Positions 1 to 9,960 of a DNA stretch of 64,000 nucleotides are shown piece by piece. The notes under the pieces were generated by a model. The model made no database searches. It was not told where the DNA came from and was given only the letters and a program-made list of their open reading frames with translations. Location of the stretch: NCBI RefSeq assembly GCF_016862915.1, contig NZ_BONW01000029.1, positions 1 to 64,000 on the forward strand. Reading direction: 5' to 3'. The stretch is from Plantactinospora endophytica. Its GTDB lineage: Bacteria; Actinomycetota; Actinomycetes; Mycobacteriales; Micromonosporaceae. How positions within the stretch are numbered: the first letter of the stretch is position 1; every line of letters starts with the position of its first letter. A program made the translations under genes and the position numbers.

Positions 1-333
1 AAGGCCGCTCCCGCCGTGAGCCGGTACGTCTCCGATGCGCTTGTCACTGAAGCGATCAGGACGCTTTTGTCGTCCCGGTCGACCGTCGAGCGTCAAGAAT
101 ACGGACCATTTCCCTTACAGGTAAAGTCGTCGATGGCGCTGGAGTTCGGACCACCATCTTGCTCTCCGTCTCTGATTTGCGGAGCATCTAACTCTTCAGG
201 CCGTGCCGGCGAATGACCATTCCTTCGAGATCGAACCGGGCGCAGCGGGCAACGTCGGCGGTCTTCCGGGCGCGCATCGGGAAGCACCGCCGGCGATCAT
301 GCGACGCCTGAGTTATAGGTCCTTTATCAGGAC
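1..333. other. Non-coding flank downstream of the defence operon
   Basis: No convincing gene. Short open frames on both strands lack a ribosome site and resemble no family I know. The helicase stop codon is at 334-336, so this is its 3' flank. I looked for a copy of the tRNA-Arg 3' end, which would mark the other end of the island, and did not see one. Confidence 0.5.
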
Positions 334-3300
334 TCAAAGGAGCCATTTCAGCACCTGCTGACTCGCGACGGGCAGGTTGCGCATGACGATCATGTCATCG
401 ACCGAGTGTACCGGCACGCTGCCCAGTTCCTGGGCATCCCACAGCTCACGGGTGGGCGGAACGTCGCGGGTCAACGGGCTCTGGATATAGAAGATCCAGT
501 CCCGTCCCTTTGCGTTTGCGAGGATCGGAGCGATGATCGTTCCAATGCCGGCGACCTCGACAGGCTCGTTCTTCCTGAACTCGATCCCCTCAATATCTCG
601 GCTCTGTAGGTCGGCCAGCAGCTTGTCGATCGACTGGTTTACCCGCACGTCGTCGAGGGCCGGCATCGTGCCGTTCAGGACGTACTTCAGCAGTGCCGCA
701 CCGATCTTTCGGTCAAGTAGGCCGTGCTCGAATCGGTTACGGAAGCTCCGCAGACACCGATAGCAAGACGCGTCACAGTCCGCAGGGCACTTCTCCAACC
801 GATCGAGCGCCTTCTCGAAGATCGATCGACCGTACCCGTGGACGCGGCGGGTGAACCCGGCGCCGCCGGCCAAGGTGTCGTAGACATAGATCTCAGCTTC
901 CAGACCGTTGTTGCCGGCCTGAGTTAGCGCAGGGCGGTACTCAGCCTGAAGCTCGGTGGCATCGACATCGAGTTCGCCCGTGGCCGCGATGGTGAGGGCT
1001 TCGGCAATCGTTCGCAGCGCTACCTGGGTGGACAGCAAATCCGGTCGTAACGTGATCGGCTTCTCGACTTGGAGTCGAACCAGCAGCACGTCGGAGATGA
1101 AGTCGGTACCGAGCACCAGGCCGCGCGATGACGCCGACCCTTGACATTCCGGCTCACGCTCATCGGGATATGGCTTGGGATGGGTGCCAGTCACAATGCC
1201 GGTCGAGCCCTTCGTGGGCTCGATTAGGCCACAACGGGTGCAATAGTTGTAGCCCTCGCTTCTCGGCCCCGTGTTCGTGACCAGCAGGGTGTCGCGCCGG
1301 TAGGTCTGCTCGAGGCGATCCGTGACGTGATCCCAGGCGTCCTCCTCCTCTGGGCCCTCCGCTACCAGTTTAGCTCTCGTTGCGTAACTGTTTGCTGGCG
1401 CATCATCTGGGCTCGTGCCGGGGTCATCGCTCACGCGGTGGGCAAACCCGGGTGGACGCATCCAGTTCATCGCCTTGCCGAACTTGCCGACAGCACCGCA
1501 GGCCGGGCAGTCACGTTCTTCGCCGCGTTCCGCTTGATCATACGGGAAGTGCTTTGCATAGTGGCAAATCTGACACTCAAAGTAGAGCCATCGGTCACGC
1601 CATGCCTGGAAAAGCTCCTTGCGGACAGGTGCATAGATGGCGCCCGAGGTCCACTCCTTATTGTCGATCCATACCACCTTGCCCGGAGCGTATTGACTGA
1701 GCGCAATCGGCAGCCCCTGGCTGGGTTCGTAGCGGAACGCTGTGCGGAACGGTTCTGACTTGTCCCGATCGAAGACATGGAATGAGACCACGTCCGTGGG
1801 AAAGGCATATCGCGGCAGCACACCTTTGTAGAGCAGTCGGTCGAGCAGATTGGCCCGGCTGCGTTGTTCGGTCGGCAGTTCCGCTCCGTCTCCGGCAAGG
1901 CCCCGATCGTCGACCTCCTGTTCGGCAGGCGCCGCGTCTCCCTCTTCGGCCTGCGGAAGGCTGCCATCGTGCTCAAGGTTGAGAGCTGCGTCGATATCGT
2001 TCAAGGTTTTGGTGACCAAACCGTCGAGGACAGCCTCACGGCCAATCGGCGTCAGCTCGGACGGTAGCCAAGAGTCGACATCGCGACGCAGAGTTGCTTC
2101 GTGCTGCTTCAACCAATCCTCGAAATCAGTGCGGTTGAGAGGCGAGGTTGTCCCGGTGAACCCGCGCACCGTGCCCAGCACCTCGAACAATTGCGGTTGA
2201 TCCTCGGGATCGATGGCGGGTAGCCGGTCTTGGTTGTAGCGTTGCAGTAGATAGGCGGTCGCGTGGCGTCGCGCAATCTCATCGTTGTCCAGTGTCAGGA
2301 TCGGGTCGTCGACCTGCCCTCGGATCATGAGGTCGGGGTTGCGAAAGTAGTGGTCGTCGTGGGTGTCGGCGCTGCCAAACGCGATTACGGTCGCCACAGC
2401 GTTCCCGCGACGCCCCGCACGACCGGCGCGTTGCTGATAGTTGGCACGTGAGGGCGGCATGTTCCGTAGAGCGACCCCGGAGAGGCTGCCGATGTCGATA
2501 CCGACCTCCATCGTGGTCGTACACGAGAGTACGTCGATGGCAGCCCGTTCTGGCTCACCCGGCCGTGGCAGGCCTACATTCACATCCTGGAACAGCAACT
2601 CGTATTCCTCGGCCCGGGAGAAGACGGCGTCGGACTGCGAAGCGTTGAGCTGTGCGGTGTGCTCGGCCGCGATGATGCTCATTGGTGGGTCGGGCGGCGT
2701 CCGCAGGGCGCGAGAGGTACTAGCCCGGTAGTAGCCCTTGCGCGCTTGGAAGACGCCGTCGGTCTCCGGATCGAGGGTGCGAACTTTTTCCGCGCCGCAA
2801 TTGATGCACCTTTCCGATCCGGGAAATGGCCGTTGCGTGAACCGGCAGCGTTCGCAGTAGCCCCACTGGCCACCGGGCTCCAGCGCGACGTTGCCAGCCA
2901 ACAGACGGAACTTCTGACCGCTGCGCTCGCAGAACTTGGTCTGGAGGGTCGGGAGCCAGGCTTGCTTGAACGTCTTCTTCGCTGCGGAGGTGCCGAGCCA
3001 ACGCTCGATCGCCTGGAAACTTCCCGAGTGCGGTTTTACACCACCCTTCTGGCGCCACCATTCCTCGGTCATCGACGGGAACCAAATGCCACGGGCGGGG
3101 GTGCCCCACTGCGCCAACCACATGCGTAGCAGTGCAAGCTTCTCCTCATCGGTGGCCGCGATGCCGTCGATACGTGGAAGCTCTGCGAGCAATTCGCCAG
3201 TTAAGGTCGTTTTCTCGCGTAGGGATGCCAGCCCAAGCGATGTCAGGCCGTAGTACTTGTCGGTAAGGGCTGAGTACATGGCGCGCAGCAATGCCTGCGG

Positions 3301-5904
3301 CGGTGCTGCCGTCAGCATAAGAAGTTCCATTGTCGCAGCGAGGTTCCCAGTGAGTGCACCCTTATCGATGGCGCTGCCGACGTCTCGGAGGACGTGGAGT
3401 GACTCGGCCTGTCGGAGCTCAGGTCGCAGCCGCACTTTGAGTTCCTTGGCGCCAACCATGACGGCTAGGTAGAGCCGTTCTAGGCTAAACTGCGGCCCGA
3501 TGCCCGGCTGTGCTACCAGGTCAGTCCATCCTCGAAGGATCAACGGACGAATTACGTCCCGCATCGAGTATGCCTGCAGATTTGGCGCCAAGCGCGCTGC
3601 AACTTGACGCGAGTCGGAGAACGCCAAGACCTTGCGACCGCGTAAGGGCGCAAAGTCGGTGTACGGCGCGCTCGGCGGCTGCACCTCGATCTGCCGGGCG
3701 ACGAGAGCCTGGAACGGCTGGTCGCCCTTGGTCTGGTGATCCTGAACGGACGAACGACCGAAACCGGCAAGTTGGCCACAGACGCCGCACGGTTTGAACT
3801 CTCCGTTTGCCTCAGCCTGATCACCACCGTCGTCATCGTCGTCGTCGCTCGTAACCGCCTCGCCGCTCCGTAGCTTCGGGATAAACACGACTCGCCCGCG
3901 AGTCGGAGCCTTCGATGGGTTAAGGCAGCCTGTCACGAGGTCGATCTCGGCGACTTGTACCTGACCGGCATTGGGTTCCTCAAGCAGCAAGTCGAGCGCG
4001 GATAACTCCGGGATCGAGCCGGCAGTGCTGTGAAAGGCGCCCCCTTGCTCGTGCCAAAGGAACGATGGGTCCGCCAAGTCGTCGGTGTAACCACGGGCAT
4101 ATGCCGAGCCGCAGTGACGGCAGGTGTAGAACTCGAACACCCGAGCGCCGCAGTCGCACGTCGCCTGCGGCTGGGCGTAAAGCTTCCCGATCGGCCCAAA
4201 CCCAGGTGGCAACGTACTCCGGTTGACGGCGTCGCACTCAGGGTCGAGGCATGCCCAGAGCCCGGGAAGCCCACGGAAAAATGCGTGGATGCGACACGGG
4301 AGCAGGCCCGGCTCGTCAGCTGCCCTCCGCGCGGCACTTCCCAGGGCGACGAGCGTCGTCACGGCTCGGTCGGCAACCGATGGCGCAACACCAGGGAAGA
4401 TCGCCTGACCAAGCTCGCTGACCGGCTGCGCCTTCTGCATGGTCTCGTTGACCAGCAGGCACATCGGTCCGAACGACGTAAGTGCTTCATCGAGCAGCAC
4501 ACCGACGCCGCGATCACGGTCGCGGACTGCTCGGTACGTCAGAAGACCGGTGATCGCCTCGGTGCGTTGTGCGTCGGTCTCGCTGTTGTAGAAGTCGTCG
4601 AGCGGAACGGCTGCGAGCGTTTCGGCATCCGTACTGGTGCCCGCGCTGGCGCCAGCCCGGAGTGCCCACTTGCTGGTGACGGTGCGGAAGTCGCTTGCGT
4701 CCTTGCCGCTGAGCTGGGCCGCAAAGTCACGGGCATACTCGGGACTCGTGAAGCTAGCACTGGTACAGATCACCTGGAGACGCTCTGCCGGAATCCCTAG
4801 CCGAGAGCGGAGTCGACGCAGTAGCAGCGCGACCTCCGCCCCTGCTGCCCCGCGGTAGAGGTGCGCCTCGTCTACGATCAGGAGGAACTTCTCGTCGGGG
4901 TTGCCGCCCAGCCACTGGCGAGTGGCATCGAAGATGGGCCGCTCGAGCGGCCGCATCAACATGTACTCCAGCATCGAGTAGTTGGTAATCAGGGCGTCCG
5001 GAGGTGCCGTGATTACCTCATGGCGCGTCAACAACTCCGGGTCGTCGGGCTGAGTGACCGCCCGGATAAAGTTTCCATGCTTGTCTTGCCAGCGGGAGCC
5101 CTTGGGGCCGTACCATGCTTTGAGGTCCGGCTTGGCGGGCCACTTGCCACGGGCTTCGAGCTTCTGCTTGAGCGCCGCTGCTTGCTCATGCCAGGGCGAT
5201 GTCGGGTCGCTGGCCTGGTCGATAAGCAGCACATAGAACTCCTCGATCGAGTCGAGGCGCTGTTGGTCCTTCTTCACTTTGCGGACGCCCGGATACAACG
5301 TGCGGCTGGTGTAACGCGCGAATCGCGCTGGCCGCCCCGCCCACGCATTGAACTGAGTGGTTACCCGCAGGTCGCCGAGCAGAAGCCGCAGACGACCGAG
5401 TTGGTCGTTCACCAGCGCGTTCATCGGATATAGAATCAAGGCGCGGATGGCAGGTGTCTTGAAGGATGATGGTCGATGTGCCGCCTCGGCTGCAAGCTTG
5501 GCAAGCATCGGCAAAAGGAACGACTCAGTCTTGCCGGAACCGGTACCGGTCGTGATCGCGAGGCTCATGCCGTCGAGCGAGGCCCACTCCAGCGCCTCAG
5601 CTTGATGCGTGTATGGCGGGTCATAGAGCAGCCGGTCGAGATTGCCGACCTTCGTGCTTAGCATTCCGAAGAGTTGGTGTACCACAGGGTCAAGATCCAA
5701 ATCTGCAAAACGCCGATTCGTCCGGTATCTTGGCGTGCTCTCGATGAACGGCGCCTTGAAAAGCACGCCCTCAGTCTCCAGCAACTGACGACGCTGCTCG
5801 ATGACTGCGGGGTGCCCGACGTGATACGTCGCCTCGATGTAGTCCCTCAACGCCGTTTGGATCTCAGCGATCGTCTCGGCGATGGTGGGAGCTTCAGACC
5901 CCAC
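334..5904 (-). CDS. DEAD/DEAH-box helicase with DUF1998-type C-terminus (DruE-like), 1856 aa
   Basis: Very large superfamily 2 helicase, probably the motor of an anti-phage system. Visible motifs: Walker A TGTGSGKT at residues 119-126, DEAH at 345-348, and motif VI YQQRAGRAGRRG near residue 1155. Cysteine pairs suggesting zinc ribbons occur near residues 555-600, 707, 1015-1035, 1445-1468 and 1555. The C-terminal cluster CPADCDASCYRCLRSF near residue 1715 is typical of DUF1998. Length and layout resemble DruE of Druantia; YprA/MrfA helicases are less than half this size, and in DISARM helicase and DUF1998 are separate proteins. The GTG start at 5904 follows GAGGAGG and overlaps the upstream gene by 11 nt, so it is last in the operon. 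Base composition is visibly less GC-rich than the core genes. The helicase call is firm; the defence role is inferred. Confidence 0.9.
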   Translation of the reverse strand: MGSEAPTIAETIAEIQTALRDYIEATYHVGHPAVIEQRRQLLETEGVLFKAPFIESTPRYRTNRRFADLDLDPVVHQLFGMLSTKVGNLDRLLYDPPYTHQAEALEWASLDGMSLAITTGTGSGKTESFLLPMLAKLAAEAAHRPSSFKTPAIRALILYPMNALVNDQLGRLRLLLGDLRVTTQFNAWAGRPARFARYTSRTLYPGVRKVKKDQQRLDSIEEFYVLLIDQASDPTSPWHEQAAALKQKLEARGKWPAKPDLKAWYGPKGSRWQDKHGNFIRAVTQPDDPELLTRHEVITAPPDALITNYSMLEYMLMRPLERPIFDATRQWLGGNPDEKFLLIVDEAHLYRGAAGAEVALLLRRLRSRLGIPAERLQVICTSASFTSPEYARDFAAQLSGKDASDFRTVTSKWALRAGASAGTSTDAETLAAVPLDDFYNSETDAQRTEAITGLLTYRAVRDRDRGVGVLLDEALTSFGPMCLLVNETMQKAQPVSELGQAIFPGVAPSVADRAVTTLVALGSAARRAADEPGLLPCRIHAFFRGLPGLWACLDPECDAVNRSTLPPGFGPIGKLYAQPQATCDCGARVFEFYTCRHCGSAYARGYTDDLADPSFLWHEQGGAFHSTAGSIPELSALDLLLEEPNAGQVQVAEIDLVTGCLNPSKAPTRGRVVFIPKLRSGEAVTSDDDDDDGGDQAEANGEFKPCGVCGQLAGFGRSSVQDHQTKGDQPFQALVARQIEVQPPSAPYTDFAPLRGRKVLAFSDSRQVAARLAPNLQAYSMRDVIRPLILRGWTDLVAQPGIGPQFSLERLYLAVMVGAKELKVRLRPELRQAESLHVLRDVGSAIDKGALTGNLAATMELLMLTAAPPQALLRAMYSALTDKYYGLTSLGLASLREKTTLTGELLAELPRIDGIAATDEEKLALLRMWLAQWGTPARGIWFPSMTEEWWRQKGGVKPHSGSFQAIERWLGTSAAKKTFKQAWLPTLQTKFCERSGQKFRLLAGNVALEPGGQWGYCERCRFTQRPFPGSERCINCGAEKVRTLDPETDGVFQARKGYYRASTSRALRTPPDPPMSIIAAEHTAQLNASQSDAVFSRAEEYELLFQDVNVGLPRPGEPERAAIDVLSCTTTMEVGIDIGSLSGVALRNMPPSRANYQQRAGRAGRRGNAVATVIAFGSADTHDDHYFRNPDLMIRGQVDDPILTLDNDEIARRHATAYLLQRYNQDRLPAIDPEDQPQLFEVLGTVRGFTGTTSPLNRTDFEDWLKQHEATLRRDVDSWLPSELTPIGREAVLDGLVTKTLNDIDAALNLEHDGSLPQAEEGDAAPAEQEVDDRGLAGDGAELPTEQRSRANLLDRLLYKGVLPRYAFPTDVVSFHVFDRDKSEPFRTAFRYEPSQGLPIALSQYAPGKVVWIDNKEWTSGAIYAPVRKELFQAWRDRWLYFECQICHYAKHFPYDQAERGEERDCPACGAVGKFGKAMNWMRPPGFAHRVSDDPGTSPDDAPANSYATRAKLVAEGPEEEDAWDHVTDRLEQTYRRDTLLVTNTGPRSEGYNYCTRCGLIEPTKGSTGIVTGTHPKPYPDEREPECQGSASSRGLVLGTDFISDVLLVRLQVEKPITLRPDLLSTQVALRTIAEALTIAATGELDVDATELQAEYRPALTQAGNNGLEAEIYVYDTLAGGAGFTRRVHGYGRSIFEKALDRLEKCPADCDASCYRCLRSFRNRFEHGLLDRKIGAALLKYVLNGTMPALDDVRVNQSIDKLLADLQSRDIEGIEFRKNEPVEVAGIGTIIAPILANAKGRDWIFYIQSPLTRDVPPTRELWDAQELGSVPVHSVDDMIVMRNLPVASQQVLKWLL

Positions 5905-6976
5905 TTGTTTCCTCCTCTTGAACCATCCACAACATGTCAGCTAGGAACGCCACGACGTCGCCGATTGCGGCATGTGACACCCGATAGGAGAACAGAGCCC
6001 CCGGCGTCTTGCCGAGGGAAAGGCCGACCAACTGCATGTAGCGTTCAGCGAATCCAGGCAGCGGCGAGAAGAAGTCGAAGGTGGCGTAAGGCGTCACACC
6101 CGGCCGAATTCGGAATCGCTGTGGGGAGCCGCCCAGCGCATCGACGGCGGCTTGGTAGCGCCACGCTTCATCGCGTCCGGGGACGACAGGATTTTCGACC
6201 GGCAGTTCGATGAGGCGCTGAGCTACACCCTCCTGGAGGCGGAGCAAGCACCACAGATCGGCACCGTAGGCCTGTGGCCGGCGCGCGATGAAGTCGCGCG
6301 TGTCAGAGGACACTGGCGACCGCCAACGCCCCCGGTAGTACCGAACGGACGATGACGGATCGAGGATCGAAAGGGCATCGAGCTGACCGGCCTCGCCCGC
6401 GACGTCGAGGCGTGCGCGGTATCGACCGATAAGGTCCGCAGGCGATTCCGATGACGGACTCGCCACCCAGCGGTCCTTCGGAAGGTCCTGAAGTCCGAGC
6501 GCCATTAGTCTCAACTTAGCGGTCAATGGATCGAGTTTCAAAATGCGAGCGTGGCCCTCGTATTCGATGTTGAGAGCGAGATCGCCATCGATAAGCGGTG
6601 CGTCGAACGGCCGGATGCCCATGAGTAGATAAGTGCCGGAAACCCGCTCAATGTACGACGGAGGAGCTAGGTAGAGCAGGCGAGTTGATCGACCTCTGCC
6701 GAGCCGGAGCTCAAGCATATCGCCGGATGCCACCAACAACTCAAGCGCCTCGACGACGTCGTCGCGGCTGAGTTCTTGCCCATGCAGCGGGCGGATCGCG
6801 CCAAGTACGGCGTCGACCAGTCGACTGGGACTTGTTGGACACATGAAAGACGCAGCTCGGCGCAGCGATGCCGATACTCCCTCGCGCGACCTGAGATCGA
6901 CGCTGTGTGCGTCCAACTTCAACATTGTGACGGCGATGCGCGACGCTTCATCGGAAGACAACTTCGTGAGTTTCAC
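5894..6976 (-). CDS. Unknown protein, fourth gene of defence-like operon (360 aa)
   Basis: I do not recognise this family. It is a soluble protein without signal peptide or membrane segment. The N-terminal 110 residues look helical and could hold a winged-helix-like fold (around LSRDDVVEALELLVASGDML); the rest is mixed alpha/beta. The GTG start at 6976 overlaps the preceding stop in a TAGTG junction, and its own 3' end overlaps the helicase start by 11 nt. This tight coupling on both sides implies stoichiometric production with the helicase and the 945-aa protein, perhaps as an adaptor or DNA-binding subunit. That role is inference from context only. Confidence 0.75.
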   Translation of the reverse strand: MKLTKLSSDEASRIAVTMLKLDAHSVDLRSREGVSASLRRAASFMCPTSPSRLVDAVLGAIRPLHGQELSRDDVVEALELLVASGDMLELRLGRGRSTRLLYLAPPSYIERVSGTYLLMGIRPFDAPLIDGDLALNIEYEGHARILKLDPLTAKLRLMALGLQDLPKDRWVASPSSESPADLIGRYRARLDVAGEAGQLDALSILDPSSSVRYYRGRWRSPVSSDTRDFIARRPQAYGADLWCLLRLQEGVAQRLIELPVENPVVPGRDEAWRYQAAVDALGGSPQRFRIRPGVTPYATFDFFSPLPGFAERYMQLVGLSLGKTPGALFSYRVSHAAIGDVVAFLADMLWMVQEEETSGV

Positions 6977-9813
6977 TAAAATCCCCGTTGCCCGCCAGCG
7001 GCGTCGCTAAGTGCCCGAGTGCCGAGCACCGCGAAGCGTGCCGCCCGGTAGAGGATCGGTGACTGGAGAACGCGATCCAGAACAGATTCCGCCTCCGATG
7101 GCTCCCACTCCGTGATTTTGCCCGGGCGGCCGGCGAGCATCAGGAGAAATCGGGACGTCGCTGGTTTGTCGGTGATGCCATGAGCGGCGAGCCTTGGCAT
7201 GATCACGTGTTCAAAACCGGTCAGCAAACTGTCGGGCGTCAGCCATTTATAGAGACTGGAGGCAATGGTTGACGCGATCGCTTTGTGTGGGCCGAGCACG
7301 CCAACGGCGTCCTGCATGGCTTGGAGGTGCTCGGCGGCTTCGCTCGCCGTGGCAAGTCGCCGCTCTAGCCGGGCCCAATGACTGCCACCGATAGAGATAC
7401 CAATGGATCGAGCGATCGCGTCACCGACGACCTGCTGCTCGTAGGTGGCGAAGATATCGGCCGGGAGATCAGCGCAAAGCCACTGTTGGTGTGCTCGGGC
7501 GAGGTGAAGTATTTCATCCGCTGACCGTGAAGGGGACGAAATCGCCGGTTGCGGAGGTAGCCGAAGAACTGCATTGGGGTTCGTCGGCAGGACGACAGCG
7601 GCCGTCACATCACCCGCCTTTGCAACTGCGAGGCCACCCCGGGCGGGCACGTCGAACGGTTCAGTCGCCACCTTGGGAACGGAGATCAGCGGCGCCTCGA
7701 CGTCGAAAAGTTCGACGGTGGTACTTCCCCCATCGGTCCGGTCGACCAGGCTCGCAACGATGTGGTCATCGTGCGACCGCGTGAAGTGCCAGCGAAGTGG
7801 CTGAAACCCGCGTTCGCATGTTAGCGTCGCAAACCCGACTCCGTCTTGCCGCACGCTGACGACACATGACTCGGATTGGTCGTATGCATGGCTGAAGCGC
7901 CGGTCGGTTCGGATCGACTTCGCCATTGCCTTCCACGAGCCCTCGTCGACAGGCAGGCGGATCGACCGCTTCAATGCGGCCACGACCTTGTCGTCACTGG
8001 CACGAAGCTGTATCAGCAACTCAGCGCTGGCTCCCGCCGGACCGTCGATCGTGACGGTTGCGCGCTCATCCCAAAGTTCACTCAACGTCGGACGAGCAGG
8101 AGCAGCCAGCATTCGGATGCCCTCACCCACTGACGCACCTTCGCCACGCACCTGCGGATCACGGATCGTGATATCGAGCGAGCCTGCGGCTAGTTTTCGG
8201 CCGCCCTCTCCAAGCAGCACAGCACTAAGATCGTGAGTGCCAACGGCAAGGCCCTCTAGTGAGAACAGTAGTTCCATCTCACCGGGCGACCAGTCGAGGA
8301 AGTAGGTGGCGCCGTCGACGCTCACTCGGCAGCGTTGGGGGAGGAGATCGGAGCTGACACCGACCATGGCCGGCTCGCCGACGAGCCACTCGACGTCGCC
8401 GTCGCCGTCCCAAGCACTTGCGACGACCCCCACCGGGCGGATGTCGACGTGCGACATGACCGTGATACCGCTGTTACGTAGCGCAGCGGCATCGGACTCG
8501 CTGATCTGCTCGGGAATCGATAGCTCATATGCGCTGACTCCCTGCACGTCGATTGCGACCTGGGCAGACCAAGGGATGACAGCCGGCGTTGCGGCCTCAG
8601 GCCCGACGAGCACATACCGGCGACCAGGATGTACGAGCTTGCCCTTGACCTCAACTGCCAACCCGCCGCCCTGACGGCGGAACAGCCACCAAGGTCCGGG
8701 GGTGATGACGCACTGCTCGGCGAGCATACGGTTGGTCTTCTCGTCGCCGCGTTCCAACTGAAGGAACGGCTGGTTAGGCTGCGGCCACTTGGCGAGCCGC
8801 ACCTCCTGTCCGCTGTAAAGCAAGGCGCTCGGCGGTACAGCCCGGACGGCTCCGTTCACCGTGCCCCGCGATGACCGGAGTTGGTCATACATGGCCGTCT
8901 GTCCGGCGGCGAGGGAGGTTAGGTCGGGCAACTCCGCATAGGCGGTCCAAGTAGTCTCGAGCCGCAGATGCAGGAGCGGATCAGTGGCGTGCGACAGGAC
9001 CTTCATCCTGGTCGGCCCAGTCGTCACGGCACTCCGCTGCTGGAAGCCGCGGACGCGGCTCGCACTTCGTTGGGCCGACTTGAGCCATTGGCGGGCCTGT
9101 TGTTCTTCGGACAAGCCTTCGACAATCCGCTCCAGCGTCGATGGCAACAGATAAGGCGTCTGCTCTTCATCGCCTGACAAGAGCGCGGCGGCGACTTGGC
9201 CGACGAGCGTCGTGTTCTCGCAGAAAATCCTGAATCTTTCCGTATAAGTCGAGGCGCGATGAGCCAGCCGCGCACCGAGGCTGGCCGGATCACCGAGCAA
9301 ATCGGACGTAAGCGCGCCTCTGAACTCAAACAACAACTGGGCGAGCTGACGCTGCAAATAGGTCGGCAAGACCGCGTGGGTGATTGGCCACGCGATGATC
9401 GTGAAGTTGGACGCGAAGGCCCCAGTTGGAACCGCTCCGCCATACTCGGTGGCGAACCTCTGGAACCAAGTTTTTACCCATGGGCGCTGATCACTGCGCC
9501 ATCCGGGAGTCGACTGCTCGAAACTTGGCCAATACTCATCGCCCACGTAGCGGTAGCCAGACTCGGCCGCATAGACGACGAACGGGAGCCACCATCGACG
9601 GAGGCTTGCGCCGAGGCCCTTCCGCACCTCGAAACGGATGGTCGACGTTAAAAGATCGAGGTCGTCGCCCGACAGGTCGTGTTCCAGCGCGAACACCGGT
9701 GAACTTGACTCCAGCTGCTGCCTCGAGTGGTGCAAGTCTCTAAACTGAATGTGAAGCGACTCATGCAGGTATTGCAGTAGTTCGGTGGTGCTACTGGACT
9801 CGACGCTATACAC
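6976..9813 (-). CDS. Large unknown protein of defence-like operon (945 aa)
   Basis: No family recognised and no catalytic motif evident. An N-terminal segment (about residues 74-105) is aromatic-rich, containing VVYAAESGYRYVGDEYW. The middle and C-terminal parts look beta-rich, with stretches resembling Ig-like repeats (for example around GLAVGTHDLSAVLLGEGGRK). I place the start at GTG 9813 because a GGGAGG ribosome site lies 7 nt upstream; an open frame continues to 9831 without a site. The stop shares one base with the next GTG (TAGTG). A 147-bp gap separates it from the 475-aa gene upstream, so a second promoter is possible. It could correspond functionally to the large partner (DruH-type) that accompanies DruE in type III Druantia, but I cannot show homology. 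Confidence 0.75.
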   Translation of the reverse strand: MYSVESSSTTELLQYLHESLHIQFRDLHHSRQQLESSSPVFALEHDLSGDDLDLLTSTIRFEVRKGLGASLRRWWLPFVVYAAESGYRYVGDEYWPSFEQSTPGWRSDQRPWVKTWFQRFATEYGGAVPTGAFASNFTIIAWPITHAVLPTYLQRQLAQLLFEFRGALTSDLLGDPASLGARLAHRASTYTERFRIFCENTTLVGQVAAALLSGDEEQTPYLLPSTLERIVEGLSEEQQARQWLKSAQRSASRVRGFQQRSAVTTGPTRMKVLSHATDPLLHLRLETTWTAYAELPDLTSLAAGQTAMYDQLRSSRGTVNGAVRAVPPSALLYSGQEVRLAKWPQPNQPFLQLERGDEKTNRMLAEQCVITPGPWWLFRRQGGGLAVEVKGKLVHPGRRYVLVGPEAATPAVIPWSAQVAIDVQGVSAYELSIPEQISESDAAALRNSGITVMSHVDIRPVGVVASAWDGDGDVEWLVGEPAMVGVSSDLLPQRCRVSVDGATYFLDWSPGEMELLFSLEGLAVGTHDLSAVLLGEGGRKLAAGSLDITIRDPQVRGEGASVGEGIRMLAAPARPTLSELWDERATVTIDGPAGASAELLIQLRASDDKVVAALKRSIRLPVDEGSWKAMAKSIRTDRRFSHAYDQSESCVVSVRQDGVGFATLTCERGFQPLRWHFTRSHDDHIVASLVDRTDGGSTTVELFDVEAPLISVPKVATEPFDVPARGGLAVAKAGDVTAAVVLPTNPNAVLRLPPQPAISSPSRSADEILHLARAHQQWLCADLPADIFATYEQQVVGDAIARSIGISIGGSHWARLERRLATASEAAEHLQAMQDAVGVLGPHKAIASTIASSLYKWLTPDSLLTGFEHVIMPRLAAHGITDKPATSRFLLMLAGRPGKITEWEPSEAESVLDRVLQSPILYRAARFAVLGTRALSDAAGGQRGF

Positions 9814-9960
9814 AGCTGCACCTCCCTGCAACTATTCCACCCTGCGACATCGGCATGGCAGTGGAGTGGGACTTCCTGGTACGTCTGCGACCACGGGGTG
9901 TATGGTTGAGTTGTTAGCGGGCTCTACTTTTGAATCGAAGTATCTCAACGTAAACTAGCG

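Noticed and set aside
1-333. Second tRNA-end repeat as left island border
   Set aside because: No match to the tRNA-Arg 3' sequence was seen in this part; the border must lie outside the window.
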